The notes beneath the pieces were generated by a model. The model ran no database searches. It was not told the DNA's origin and saw only the letters and a program-made list of their open reading frames with translations. Source: Ricinus communis (lineage: Eukaryota; Streptophyta; Magnoliopsida; Malpighiales; Euphorbiaceae). Taken from it: a stretch of 64,000 nucleotides of DNA. A program made the position numbers and the translations under genes. Within the stretch, counting starts at the first letter, position 1. Each line of letters starts with the position of its first letter. Positions 1-13,269 of this stretch are shown here, piece by piece. Where the stretch lies: contig NC_063263.1 in the NCBI RefSeq assembly GCF_019578655.1, positions 18,165,001-18,229,000 of the forward strand, given 5' to 3'.

Positions 1-2410
1 AGTCCTTCCTAGTGAAATAGGTACATATGATAGCTATAAACACTATGAAAATGGAAGTAATAAATATACGAGTCTAGTAGGGGAGATGAAAAATATTGTG
101 ATAGTTCATATCTAGACAGTAGTGGGCAAGAACGTAGTGATGAGAAACTTATTAAAAGGAAAGAAAATCAAAAAGCGTAATATGATCCAAAAACTCCAAG
201 GCCAATATGAGAGTTTGGAATGCTATTTATCAATGCAAAGCAGTTTAGGAGGCTTTAGTAAAGGATTCTATTATTACGGGTGTGCCACTAGTAATCAAGC
301 CTAATGAGCCTAGAAGAGTGAGGGCTAGGTACCGAAAATCAAGTTATCCTTGGTTATTGTATGCATGCACTGAGTTAAAGACTCAGAATTTCATAATAAA
401 GACATACGACCCTAACCACAAGTGCACTAGAACTAAAAGAACAGGCAGTGCAATGCAAACTTCATAGCAAAATATTTTCATAATAGAACAGTATTACAGC
501 TTGGAATAAAGATAAGGGAGATGCAAGAGTTACGTAGAACTGATTTGAAAGTGAAATTTGGAATAAAAATTTATAGAAGAGCCAAGTTAAAAGTACTAAA
601 AAACTAATGGAAAAAGTTGAATTTATTATGTTGAATGACTATGTCAATGAAATACTAGCCTCAAATCCAGGAACTACATGCTTTATGAAGTTATAAAGGC
701 CAGATAATGGAGAAGGGAATCCCAAATTCAAAAATTTTAAGTTTGTTTTCAAGCATTGAAGTAGGGATGGAAAGATGGGCCAGTACTTGGAGTTGATGGC
801 TACTTTTTAAAGGGAAGTTGTAAGGGACAACTTCTAATTGTTGTCTCAAAATATGAAAACAATCAAATATTTCCATTAGCTTGGGCAGTAGTGGAGAAAG
901 AGACATAGAGTACTTGTAAATGGTTTTTTGCTATTTTAAAATTGGATTTGGATATTGATATTGAAGTTGGTTTGACAATAATAATTGATATGTAAAAGGT
1001 GAGCTTCTTACTAATTTAATAATTTTATTACAATTATATGTCCATATAATCATTGACTTCTAATTATTTTTTGTAAGGATTGCTTCCTGCGATTTGTGAG
1101 AAATGCCTGAAACAAAATACAAGATGTGGGGAAGACAATATTTGGCAAAATTGGGTCAAAAAATGAAAAGAGAAAGAGAGGAGGAAGAAATTCTGAGAAT
1201 GTCCAAAATCTTCATCTGAAGTAGTGTTTAAAAGGAAATTGGATGAGTTGAGTAAGTTGGATATTATGTACTATTAAGGATTTGCTTCGTGACAATAAAG
1301 AAACATGGTGTAAGGTGTATTTTCTACTGACAATTGTTGTGATTCTGTTGATAATAATATCATTGAAACTTTCGACTCTTGGATTCTTCCTAGGTTTAAG
1401 TCCATAATTACAATGCTAAAGGAGATAATAGTAAAGTGTATGAATAAGGCAAAAGTGATGAGAGAGGTTTTGAACACTTGGACTTGAGACATCTCACCAG
1501 TGGCACTGTCTAGATTAGAGAAAAATAAAATAGTAGTCATGTCTTGTATAGTTGAGTGGAATGGTGACATAGGATTTGAGATATCAGATGATGGATTGGG
1601 CACACAATTGATTTGAGGAAGCAGACTTATAGTTGCAGGTCTTGGAAACTAAAAGGTATACCTCGTGCACATGCAATTTGTGCTATGTACTATCAGAATT
1701 TGAACCTTAAAGAATATATGTCCAAATGGTATGATAAAGAGACTTATCTAAACCAATATGAATAATATATGAAACCTATGAGGGGGATGCTTTTGTGGGA
1801 AGATAGTGGTAAGGGTCTAACTTATCTATTAAAAGTAGTAGCAATGCCTAGAAAGCCTAGAAGCTGTAGGAATGAGGGTAGGTTTAAGCCTAAGAAAATT
1901 GGAAAGTTATCTAAAGTTTGTGTGCAAATGATTATAACAGATGCAATCAAAACTGGACACAACAAGAAAGGATGCAAAGCTCTTGCAAATATGGTAAATC
2001 CCTTTATATTATTCTGTGTATATTTAATTTAATGATGATACTAAATATTGGCAAAATTTGTAATTAGATCAACTAAAGATCCTTTGGAAAGAAAAAAAGG
2101 GTGAAAGTAGGAATGAGCATGTGCCAACTACTCCTATGCCTCAACCAACACTAACTGCAACAACAAATCAGGTAACAATCATTTGCATAAAATGTAAGGT
2201 TTTCTTTCAAATTATTGATTCATGTCAAATTAATGCAAAATTCACATATGCATACTGCTCCAGCAAATTCAAACATTTCACTTACTACTACTGTAAGTAG
2301 GTTGGTACTTGGTATTGTGTTTATCAACAATAAGGGTAGAGGTGCACATGTGAATGTGGTTGCATCTGCAGGAATTGGAAATGTTAGGACTTCACAGGGT
2401 CCTAAAGCGT
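1..2410 (+). mobile_element. Decayed Mutator-like element (MULE) transposase gene
   Basis: This is a remnant of a MuDR-type transposase, the enzyme that moves Mutator-like DNA transposons. Frame-broken pieces appear in the normal domain order. A MuDR DNA-binding segment lies at about 230-450, with a WLLYACTEL-like stretch followed by a D-PNH-C motif. A linker at about 600-690 reads NDYVNEILASNPGT. The MULE transposase core lies at about 770-910 (FLKGSCKGQLLIVVSKYENN, then PLAWAVVEKET). A SWIM-type zinc finger lies at about 1630-1760 (KLKGIPRAHAICAMYY, then KPMRGMLLWE). A degenerate zinc knuckle (TGHNKKGC) lies at about 1940-1980. Stops and frameshifts separate the pieces, so no functional protein is made. 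The left end lies outside the window, and I could not find terminal inverted repeats. Family assignment is firm; exact ends are not. Confidence 0.85.
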
Positions 2411-5400
2411 TGTAATAGAATTTGGCTTTGCTATTGCAATTACAGATTAGTTTTATGTGTTGAGCAATTACATATTACTCTTCTATGCTATTTAGTTATT
2501 ATCAACAAACTATTATTTGAGTTATTCAATTACAGATTATATGTCATGTATTCACTATCACCAACCTAAAGGAATCTACAAACAATATTGAAAAATGCTA
2601 AGATCAACCATTTTTTTTTCTTTGCATTTCATTCAAACAACAATATTTTTACATCATAATTATCCAAACTAAGCAAACAAAACCTCTAACTCCTCCATAT
2701 AGTCATACTCAAATTGAACAAATATGCCCAATAAGAAAAACACAAAATCTATCCTCTATAGTTGGTTCATATTTTCTCTCATTCTTTGCCTTTCTCTGTC
2801 GAATACTCTCACTCTTCGTAGCAAGCCTAGAATTACACTCTTAATGGGCTCTATCATAGGAGGATACAACAATTGAAATATCCACATGCACCAACACCCT
2901 GCACAAGCTTGGAACAACTAAATTAGAAAAGATCATCAATTGTAATTCCGGAAATAGAAGTAATGACTACACCCAAAAAATACCATCTAGGGTTAAAATC
3001 TGTCCAAGAGGCTCTTAGAGTTTTCGGTTGACAAAATTGCAAAATGGAATAACAAATTTCGTTTGATTCAAATCCATATTTTAACAATTTGATTTCAAAT
3101 CAAGAGAAAGGATTTTTAGGGTTTATGAGAAAAGAAAATTTGATTTTCAATTTGTATTAATGCAAATAATATAACCGTTGCAATCTATATTATTAACTGT
3201 ACATACCAAATGGCATTTGCATTTCATGTGCATTGCTGACTGTGCAAATAAAAACTTAAATGTTATGTAAATCATTAATTCATGAGCTTAAATGGCCAAA
3301 ATGTAAATTCAGGGGTGTAACTAACTAAAATGGTAAAGTTTAGAGGTATTCAGAATTCATTATAAGCCCAAATCCTTTTCAATATTGTAAAAAATAATTC
3401 TTCAAACATAGGAACTCAAAAATTTGATATCTTAATACATGAAAAAATAATAATATCAGTAACTCTTTCTCCATAATATATTACCTTCTTTTTTTTAGTA
3501 CCTTATAAATTATGTTGAATTTCTTTTAGAAAAAATAAAAAATAAAACCACATTTAAAATAAAAGTATGTTGAATTTTTTTTAATATATTTCTTACCAAA
3601 TTTATAAATAGGCCATTATCCATTTCTTTCCACTTCATTAACTTATAGCTTTTATAATTTTATTTTTTATTAGTCAACAAAAAAGTTAAATATGACCTAC
3701 TCTTAAAACTCCATGAATATATGGTTTTATTTTTATATAAAAAAGCCATTGAAAATTAGAGATGCCATTTAATTCTATAAGATTCAATTTAATTTTTCTA
3801 ATTTTTTTATCAATATACGATGTGATATTGCTAGTTTTAATATTATTAATACAGATGCATTTAATAAAATAGAGATAAAATCAATCTATTTTTCAACCAT
3901 TGCATACTGAAATCATATAAAAAGTACATGAATTTATTGTTCTTAAAAAAACAAAGTTTTAGTAAAAAGATTATTTTTTAAAAAAAAAAAGTGGACCATA
4001 TTGAATTGTTTCTAGTTGTTTTCTTTTTCTCTAGGTTTTTATTTTTTGTTTGTTTGATGGAGTAGTTGGGGGTCATTACTAAGACTAGCTCTACTTCATT
4101 TACTAGTGCATGGAAGTTGTAGGCGAACTTGGCTTAATATAAGACCAACCTTTGTATTGATTATGTATAATAAATATGACCTTTCAAAGCAAGATGGCTT
4201 TAAGAAAAAACAAAAGGTAATTTACATATCAAAACATTTATATTATATTGCCTTATGGTTCTAAGAAAATGTTAATTTGTTTTTCTAAACTTTTGTTGTG
4301 TAAAATGTACAATTAATAGATTGGTAATTTAATTAGAAATTGAACTATTAAAATCTAGAAGTTTCATTGTCCAAGAAGTCAATTCATAAAGGAGACAACC
4401 TCAAATATTGTAGTGATATTCTAATTACAGGGATAGGTTACCTATGTCTAGCAAATGTATTATTGAGAATTCCATGCTATATCTACTACCTAATCTTGCA
4501 TTGCCTTCATCTAATTCAAGATAATGCTTAAACAAAGTTTGAGTTAAAGACTTGATCAATAAATACCTAATGGTAGAAAAAGGAAATTCAGAATCCAATC
4601 TTAGTATAAATGAAAGAATTCAAATTAGAATGAAATTAATTATTTTAAAAATAGACGTTGAATTTAAATTTCATTGAACTATATAAAAAAAATTATATTT
4701 AAAATTCGAATCATCCAATAATTCTATTAAATTTATTGTAAAATATATGTGGTCAATATATTATTCTGGCTAAATATTCATAGATGATAATGGATTATGC
4801 AAAATGAAATAATGTCAAATTCTAATTACAATTCAACAATGTGTTTATAGCAACTAAATGGACAAAAGCGAATTTGTAAACCATTAATCAGTAGGTAAAA
4901 TGAGGTGATTTGGCTCTAAATAAAAATTAAAAAAAAAAACAAATCTATATTTCAAAACTAATGGAAAACACAACCTAATTCTTATATTTGAGGAGATGTG
5001 GCAATATAGGAATTCACCATGAGGCAATAAAAGAACCAAAAAATGAAAAGAAAAGAAAAGAAAAGAGTGGCATGTAGAGAGGTGAAAATGGTTTCTAGGC
5101 ACATGATTGTTTCCAACACTATCAAAAGCAAGGGTTGAAAATAGGCCATCCCATATCTTATATAATAATACTAGTTGATTAATTAATTAATGGACCAATT
5201 GATTGATTGGTTGTAGGCTAAAAGGAACTATGTTTTTTAACAGCTTAAACAAAAGTATTAAAAACTAAAAATATTCCATTTTGATAATGATGATATCCCC
5301 ATTTGAGAATTTTTTTTTTTTTTAAATAAATAAATAAATTTTCAAACCCAATAATCATTCAATATCCACACAAGTGGAGAAACCTTCCAAAGCCCACCAC

Positions 5401-5560
5401 CATCTCCACAATCCATAAAATGGCTTGACCCACCCACCCACCCACACTCCTCTCTCACTCTTTGTTTTTCTTTTACTTTTTAACACCTATAGCTACTCAT
5501 CCATCCATCCTTGCTTGCTTTGCTACATCCAATAATGCCAACATTTGTTTTAAGTCTTCT
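2411..5560. other. AT-rich intergenic DNA, no gene seen
   Basis: No credible coding region is visible. The first few hundred bases may still belong to the 3' side of the MULE. The rest is AT-rich with A and T runs. A short CCCA tandem run sits near 5430-5445. The small open frames here have no recognisable domain. Confidence 0.6.
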
Positions 5561-8500
5561 TCTACTTAGCCATGGAAAAGTTTTTGCTACCTCAACAATC
5601 AAGTTTTGTTCCCCACTACCCCTTTCATGCCTTAACACATGCGTGTGGGGAACTAAATATATATATACTCTTCCCTAATTACCATTTATTTGACTGCTTG
5701 TTAATATATAATTTGATATTTACAAATTTAATGCTGACTATAAATATATATTTAATCTATAGAGAAATTAAATTACGAGTCTTATAAATATATACTAAAA
5801 TTCATATTTTCGGTTACAGCTTGATTTTTTTTTATAATTACTTTTTAATAAAATGTAATTTAATTTAACAATTAGAAGTTGCATAATATTATCTATTAAA
5901 AAATTTAAAAAAAAAAAATGTGCACCCACTCCTAAAGATTTGGTGGTTTGCAACATCAATTATCATTTGACGAACTTTTCATGACACCACTTTCCATTTT
6001 GCCAAACGTTTGACATACTACTATTTTCATGCACTTATCCTATAGAATTAACTATTTTAAACTTTAGCTATCAGGTGAAAGATTCAAAATTAAACCTCTA
6101 TTTTATTTTTAATTCTATCAGTACTTTACCAATCATGATCTTGACAACTAAAACTATATGTTATCAACAATTTAAAGCAATTTCTATTGCTGAAATAATG
6201 AATCTCATAAACTTCAACCATAAGCATCATAAGAATGTATATGCATTAAATTATTTCAAATACATGGACATCAATTTCCTTTTTATAAAAACTTTTTGAT
6301 TTGTGATCTGCACAAGGATAGCTCTTCCTTAATTAATGTATTGAGATTTACCTGAAATAATTAACAAATTGAACCCATAATGAAGTAATTAGTTTAAACA
6401 CATACCAACTGATTCCATATAGCAATTCAGTATTTAAAAATCAAAGGTTATAATAATTGTGAGAAATTATTAGAGAAATAAACTAAGGTGGGTTAAGGGT
6501 TCTCCAACCGACCAAGAGAAGATTTCACAATCTTGGACTCAACCTTCAATAACATATCCATGCATAAAGTCCTCAGATAAGGACATGAAACCCAAGAAAC
6601 TTCTTTGATAGCTCCAATCTAGAAGAAAGATCATGGTTTGTTGCATTGACTGATCACCAAGTTGGACATATTAAAAAAGAATACAATTCTTGCTTTGGAT
6701 CCTTAAATCCTTACCTTGATTTTATTAGGATTATTATTATTATTATATATTATATATTATTTCTATGAATTTTAGTTACCTACCGCCCTTAATCCATTAA
6801 TTGTTGAGTTAATCTTAATTTCAATCATTATTTTTTACAATGTTAAACTAAACCAGCATATTATTTTTATTATTATTATATAAATGAAGCATTTTGTTTA
6901 AACAAAGCCATGATATCATATATCACATTTAATGTATTTCTTTTATTTGGTTCCAAATAGAATTTGAATCTAAGATTTTAAGCACGGTCGATTCGGCCTA
7001 TGAATTAAAGTGTTTAATAAAATTTTATTAGTAAATTAAACTGTTTGGCCAATATCTAACGATATCTCAAATGATTTTCAGCATTCAAGCTACGGCCTAC
7101 AATTAGTTTGGAGTAATTAGAAATTAAAAGAAAGAGATAAAGGTTAATTCTAGCCCTTAAATTTTATGTAAGGTTCGATTTAATTCTTTTTTTCCATAGC
7201 CAGTTTAGCTTTTAATTTTTTAAATAGGTTCAATTTACTTCTTTTTTTGAGAGAATGAGTTATATGTGATATAAAGTTTATTTTTAGCCACCAACATTAA
7301 TATGAATTCTTTTTTTTCGCATAGGTTCAATTTAATCCATTTCAAAAATTATTTAATTATAATTAATTTAATTGTTTCATTAAATTTATGTATTAAATTC
7401 TTAATATATATTTAGATTTTTAATTAATTAGTTAAGTAAATAAAAAAGTTGGTGGTCTTGTATTTTTGGTGTTGATGATCGTATAATGATGGATTTATAT
7501 TTTGTGAGTATTAACAGTGATTGTGCTTTTTTTTTTAATTGATAAATAAAATAGTAGTTTGGAGGCTAATAAAGAGGCCACGTTGGTAATGTTGTATTGT
7601 AAAAACTTATTTATATTTTACTTTTTGGTAATAATTTTGATGATTATTTGTATTAAAAATATTGATAGTAATGGTTGAAAGATGTCAATGGCAGTGGCAA
7701 GTTGATTTTAATGGATTTAAAAGGTTTGTACTAATTTAAAAAATTTATGTTTATTATTATTTATTTTAGTTTAAAAATATTTAAATTCAATTTGGCTCTT
7801 AAATTAATGTTGAGTCTTAGTTCGAATTTTTTTCATACATTTATTATAGCTAACTTTAAAAAAAAAATGAATAAATTCAAAATGTTTAAAAGTTAAAATG
7901 GTTGTAAATTTGTTCCGGATGAGGTGGCTTTTATTTAATGGGTTTCTATTGATTTAAAAAATATTTATTATTATTAATAATAATTTGGCTTTCATTTTAT
8001 TCACCGGTCTAAATGCTTTTATTATAGCTCATCCAATAATCTAAATCTTTTCAAAGAGTTTATGATTTAAAGTGGTTGGAAAGGTAAAAAAGAGCCAAAC
8101 TAATTTTCTTATTTTTGTTTTTTGAGAATGAGCCAAAGTAAACTTGATTACAAAGATTGAGGGAGAAATTGTCAACAATTCAAAATGGTGAATAAATAAT
8201 TGGGCATTATCGACAGTGGCTTTCACTAGTGTGAAAACAAATATGTAAATGTCAAAGCAAAATTAGTGCTAAAAATAATTATTAGACTAGACAAATTCTA
8301 ATCATTTGACCTTTACCAACAAATTCTAATTTTTGATGTGCACTGAAAAAAACCCTTTTATTCATTTTCCAACTCAAACTGCAGAAAGAATGTTGTATGT
8401 TGACAAATCAAATAAAACCTAATTTGCAAGTTAGAAGATTGAAATTAGAATAATTATAAGATATTTATATGCTAGCCATTGAGCGAACAGAGTCCAGATG

Positions 8501-11500
8501 GTTTGATCCAAATGAAATCAATAATAGCCACACCATTTTCATTGTCATGAGCTATCATCATCACCACCACCACCGCCACCACCATAATAAGCCCACTAAT
8601 TCCTAGCAAAACATAGCAGCCTTTCTAATCCCATCCACATCTTGCTCTTTAAATGCATATTTTTCTTAGACAAAAGCTATTTCTTTCTTGGCTTTAATAT
8701 ATTCAGAAACTTCCCCCTTTCTTCTTCCCTAATTTGTCTTCCTCTTCTCCTTCTTTCTTCTGTCTTAAGAATCATTCAACTTATATCCAAAAATTACCAC
8801 TCATCACCCTTCCTGTGTGTTAGACTGATGTATTGAATCATCGAATTTTGATTTAATAGACAACCATAAAATACAATTAATATATATACATATATATATA
8901 TTACTTTAATTTTAATTATTTTATATATTACTTTCTTTTATGCTTTAGAAATTATTTTATTTGTTATGGCTTGCTCCATTTATAATAGATATTGGTGCAA
9001 AGACTTTCTTTTTTATATATTTTTTGAGAAAGAGAATTACTTTTCGCTCAATTAGAAAATGGGTCAGATTCTAAAAGATCTTGATAAATTTTTAGCTCGA
9101 TGAGTAGGAGATAAAGTTGATATACTCTAGAAAAGAGAAAAACATAGAAAGAATTCTTTTGGAATTTCTTTAGGGTTTATGTATATACGGCGACTATTGA
9201 ATCCAAATTCAAAGTTTTACTGTGCTAAAGAATGTGTAGTTTGGTCTAATGCTAAATTGTAGTAAGGAAATATGGTTTGCCCAGTTGCAAGGTTGCTGGC
9301 CAAATTTGAAAATGTCAAAAGTCCTCTGCTTCTAGGACCAAATACATAGTAATTTTCTAAATCCATAAATTTATTCCTCTGTTTGTAATTGTAGTCTTCT
9401 CTAGCTTATTATAGTCCTTGTAAAGATTCCTATTCAATTTAGTCCATTTTTTATTAACGTCTTGACTTTATAAAATAAGAAGTAAACTGTGATATGATTG
9501 CAATACATTATACATTAATTATTCTTATATGGGCAATGCATGAATGAATATAAATATAAAATCATCAACTTTCAACTAACATTAGTCAGCTGATAAATCT
9601 ATATTTCAATTTAGATTTAAATTTTAATATATTATATATATTCTAGAATTAAGAATAGGATTTGAATGTACATGAAAATTATGTTGATTAGTGGGTAAAA
9701 GGACACGTCAAACACATGGCTATTGAATCCTTCTTTTTTCTTTTCAGATATTTTGTGCTGATGCATTGTATTTTGTGGCTTAGAAAAAGACGGAAAATAT
9801 AAATTGACTGAGACAAACAAGAAATGGAAAATGTGATGTCTAACAAATTAAGATTTTGGTTTTGTTATTTTTATTTCAGTCTTTTTGCCTCTTTTTTTTT
9901 TTTTTTTTTCTTTCTAAGACAATTATGTCCTAATTCATGCATTTGTTTGTCAACAATAGCTAGTTTTTAGGTTTAACATTCCCCAATTTTTTATTCCACT
10001 TCTTATCCATCTATTGTTTTTATAAAATTACTTTTTAATTTTAAATATATAAAAAAATAAATGTCATGTCAGATAAAGCAAAAAGTAGGTAAAATAAAAG
10101 GATTATGTAACATTATTCATTTAACTTCGCTTAGACTTCTATAAAAAGGTAAATTTATCTTTTTTCTTATTAACATGTGAAAACTATGATGAGATCTGCA
10201 ATTTGTTAATTTATTAGAAAATAAGAATAATAAGTATTTTTTTATTAGTCAATTTCCTTTTTATCCATAAAGGTGGTTTCACCCCTGCTCAAGGCATAAC
10301 TAAATGAAAACAAAAGGAATTATTAATGTTATATTTAATTATAAAATCTACTTAAAAATTTTATTTTATTTAAGAAAAAATGTATAATAGAGAAAGTAAA
10401 TAGAATTGATAAAATTAAAAAAAATATTATAATATTATGAAATATATTGATTTATTAATATGGAATTAATTTAAAAATTCTATCTATCATTTTATAATTT
10501 AATTTTAAAATCAAATTTAGTTATAATCAACTCAATATAAATTTTAATCATATAAATTCTAAATTAACTTTCATTTTATTCAAAATACATCTACAAATGA
10601 ATTTCATAAATTTTATGGATTTGAACTAAAAAATAATATAGAAATAAAATAAGAAACAACACTTTAAATAATTGATTTGTCTCTCAATTTGATTGCTTAC
10701 TATTACCACACATAGTAAATGGAACTATATATGGGTGGAAATAGGAAACTTTGTATTTTGTTGTAAGTGAAGAGGTAAAATGAAAATGCAGCCACACACG
10801 AGAGATGGAGATGGAGCTTATTAAGATTTTCATTTTTTGAGCCCAAGTATCGCTTCTGGGCTGCTAAGAATTTGTTGGTACCGAATTGGCCCACAAATTC
10901 TGCAAACTGAGCCAATATGTTTGTTCGACAGAGTTGCAAAGAAAAAGAATTGCTCTTGGTCATGTTAGCTTGGACAGGCCTTGAAAATGACAAATATCAT
11001 CACTACCACTTCTTCCTCGACAAAATCATTCTTCGTGTCTTCTTCTTTCTTTATCTTTTTGTGGCCAACACATTATCCTCTTATCCCAACTAACAAACTC
11101 TTTCTTCATCTTGGGTATTGTTTTGTGCCAACTAATCCTATTAGACTGCACTATTTAGTTACAAGATTTTTGAAGCTCTAACATGCTCAATAGATTGTTC
11201 TCTTTCTAGCTTTAACTGTTTTTTAAGAAAAAACTTCCCCTATGAGATTTCAGAGCGATTTTACTGGTATTATTCAATTCAGTCTATTTAAGTGTAATCG
11301 AACTTGTTTAAATTTCTTTTTTAAATAAATAATTTAAATTGAAAATATTAAAAATATTTGTACGTATGAGTAATTGAGTTGAATTCGTATGAATTTTAAA
11401 TTATTAAATACTTTTAAAGTTCTTACAGGAAGAGAATTTGCAAATACATTTGTGTTTTCTTAAATTTAATACATATTTCACGGACACATGAATCGATTAA

Positions 11501-11690
11501 TATGTGTATATATATATTATTAATAATTCACGATTAAAATATATAATGATCATCGCATAATCAGGCTTTTTTACTTGATTAACTTTCTTGTCTTTTCGTA
11601 CCAAAAGCTTAGTTTTTCTTTATATATAAAAAAACGAAAGAGAAAAGCTGAGTAAAATAGGGACCCATCGAAAGGTAATCCAGTCTAAGC
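5561..11690. other. AT-rich intergenic DNA, no gene seen
   Basis: About 6 kb without a supportable gene. It contains simple AT and ATT stretches (for example near 6725-6760 and 8880-8905) and a long T run at 9892-9910. Phrases of the kind common in old plant transposon ends, resembling TTTAGTCC and TTCAATTTAATTC, occur near 7140-7330 and 9360-9480. None could be resolved into an element with ends. Confidence 0.55.
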
Positions 11691-11738
11691 CTAGCAAATC
11701 ACACGATGAGCATCTCTAAGTACATAACACTGTAGATC

Positions 11739-11764
11739 CTCTCTCTCTCTCTCTCTCTCTCTCT
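11739..11764 (+). repeat. (CT)n microsatellite
   Basis: A perfect CT dinucleotide run of about 13 units. It lies about 1.5 kb downstream of the FLA4-like stop codon and has no obvious regulatory role there. Confidence 0.95.
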
Positions 11765-13269
11765 CAATGATGAAATGGCATTCGGCATTTGGACACACTA
11801 GATTTAGCCGTACACTGCTTATTTGCAGGCAAAGTCCAATCAACATCCGACGGCATATATTTGCGAGAACTCTCACCACCCCCTTTTCTCAACTTCTCTC
11901 ATATTAAATCATCACCGTCCACTAATGGGCCCTCCCCACCCCTTTGATCTGCATTCTGTCATCCACCCTTTATTTATTTTTTCTTTCTCATCTACCTTTT
12001 CTCAAAAAAATTATAATAGGCTAAATGCCAGCAATTTCTTCTTTTTCTTTTTCTTTCTCCCAGCTCACCCGCTGAGCCTGACCCTAAAACTAAAATGTAG
12101 CATAAACCAACAAAAACTTTCCTTCCTCATATTACATTACCACTAAAAAAAACTTCCAAGTGAGGAAAATGGGTATAACCTCAATCTGACACAGCTGATA
12201 GGGCTTACTGACCTTTCTTTTTCAATAAAAGAGAACAAATCTCTATGTTTTAATCTCAAAATGATGCCAAGAACCCCTGAAAATATAAGCAAGCTAACCT
12301 TGTAATATATATACCTAATGCCCTTAGTTGAGTTCAGCTTCCTTACTTGAAGCTAATTTAATTTAATTTATTTACATATTCAGTTTATTTATCTAAAAAT
12401 TCCTTCTCAATATATATACCTAATTGATTTGTGTGAAATTTTTAACATATTCAAGAAGCTATAACCCGACATTTTATTCATTTGTTAAGTCTTGGAATTT
12501 ACTTAGCAGGCTAAGTGCCAAAGCTGTTCCAAACTCAAACGCACAATACCCAGAAGAAGAATTAAGTTAAAGAAAAAAGAAAACAAAATAAGTATTTTGT
12601 GGTTCTGTAAAAGGGCAAAGAGAATTCAGTATTTTCCTGGAAAAGAAAGAAACTTTATGAACTTTTTTCATACAACATAAACAAGGCAAACTGCATTTCC
12701 ATGGAATTTTAGACTTCTACTTTCTTTCTTCCCCTTTCAATTCCTTCCCAATCCAGAAACTCTGCTAAATGTAAACCCGTAAATTTGGGATTCTAATTCC
12801 ATACTTCAACTTCAAGATTCCAAACCCTCCCCCCCTTTTTTCTCAAAAAAAAAAAAAAAAAATTCATTTACTCTCAGTTACTGATAGAAAAGTATAACAT
12901 AGAAAGAAAGATCAAAAGATTGTAAATAACTGCAAAATTTCTTTAACGCAAAAGTTCATTTCTTACACTCAACTCGAGTTATTGTCAGATAACAAATCAA
13001 GAAAGAAAAACAATTTCCTTCCTCTTAACCCATGAAAATATTCCACAGTACAAGAAACAAATAAGAATGCAGGAAAATAACAGCAAAAAAATGATGCTCT
13101 TTTCTCATATATATAAATTATTGAAACATTGACATGATTAACAATTAAATGTAGACATCTCCCCCTAGAATCAGGAAAAAAAAAATAAAGAAAAAAAATG
13201 GCTGCTTTTGTAGCCAAATTCAATCACCGTGTACAAAATGAGAAAAAATTAATTATGAAAGAAAAATAA
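11765..13269. other. Region 3' of the FLA4-like gene
   Basis: No coding region is seen. The part next to 13269 must hold the 3' untranslated region of the minus-strand FLA4-like gene. I could not place its polyadenylation site. Poly-A and poly-C runs occur near 12826-12861. Confidence 0.5.

Noticed and set aside
5572..5787. Small frame beginning MEKFLLPQQSS
   Set aside because: After a short plausible start it runs into AT-rich Leu/Ile/Asn/Tyr-coding sequence. No domain, splice partner or promoter supports it.
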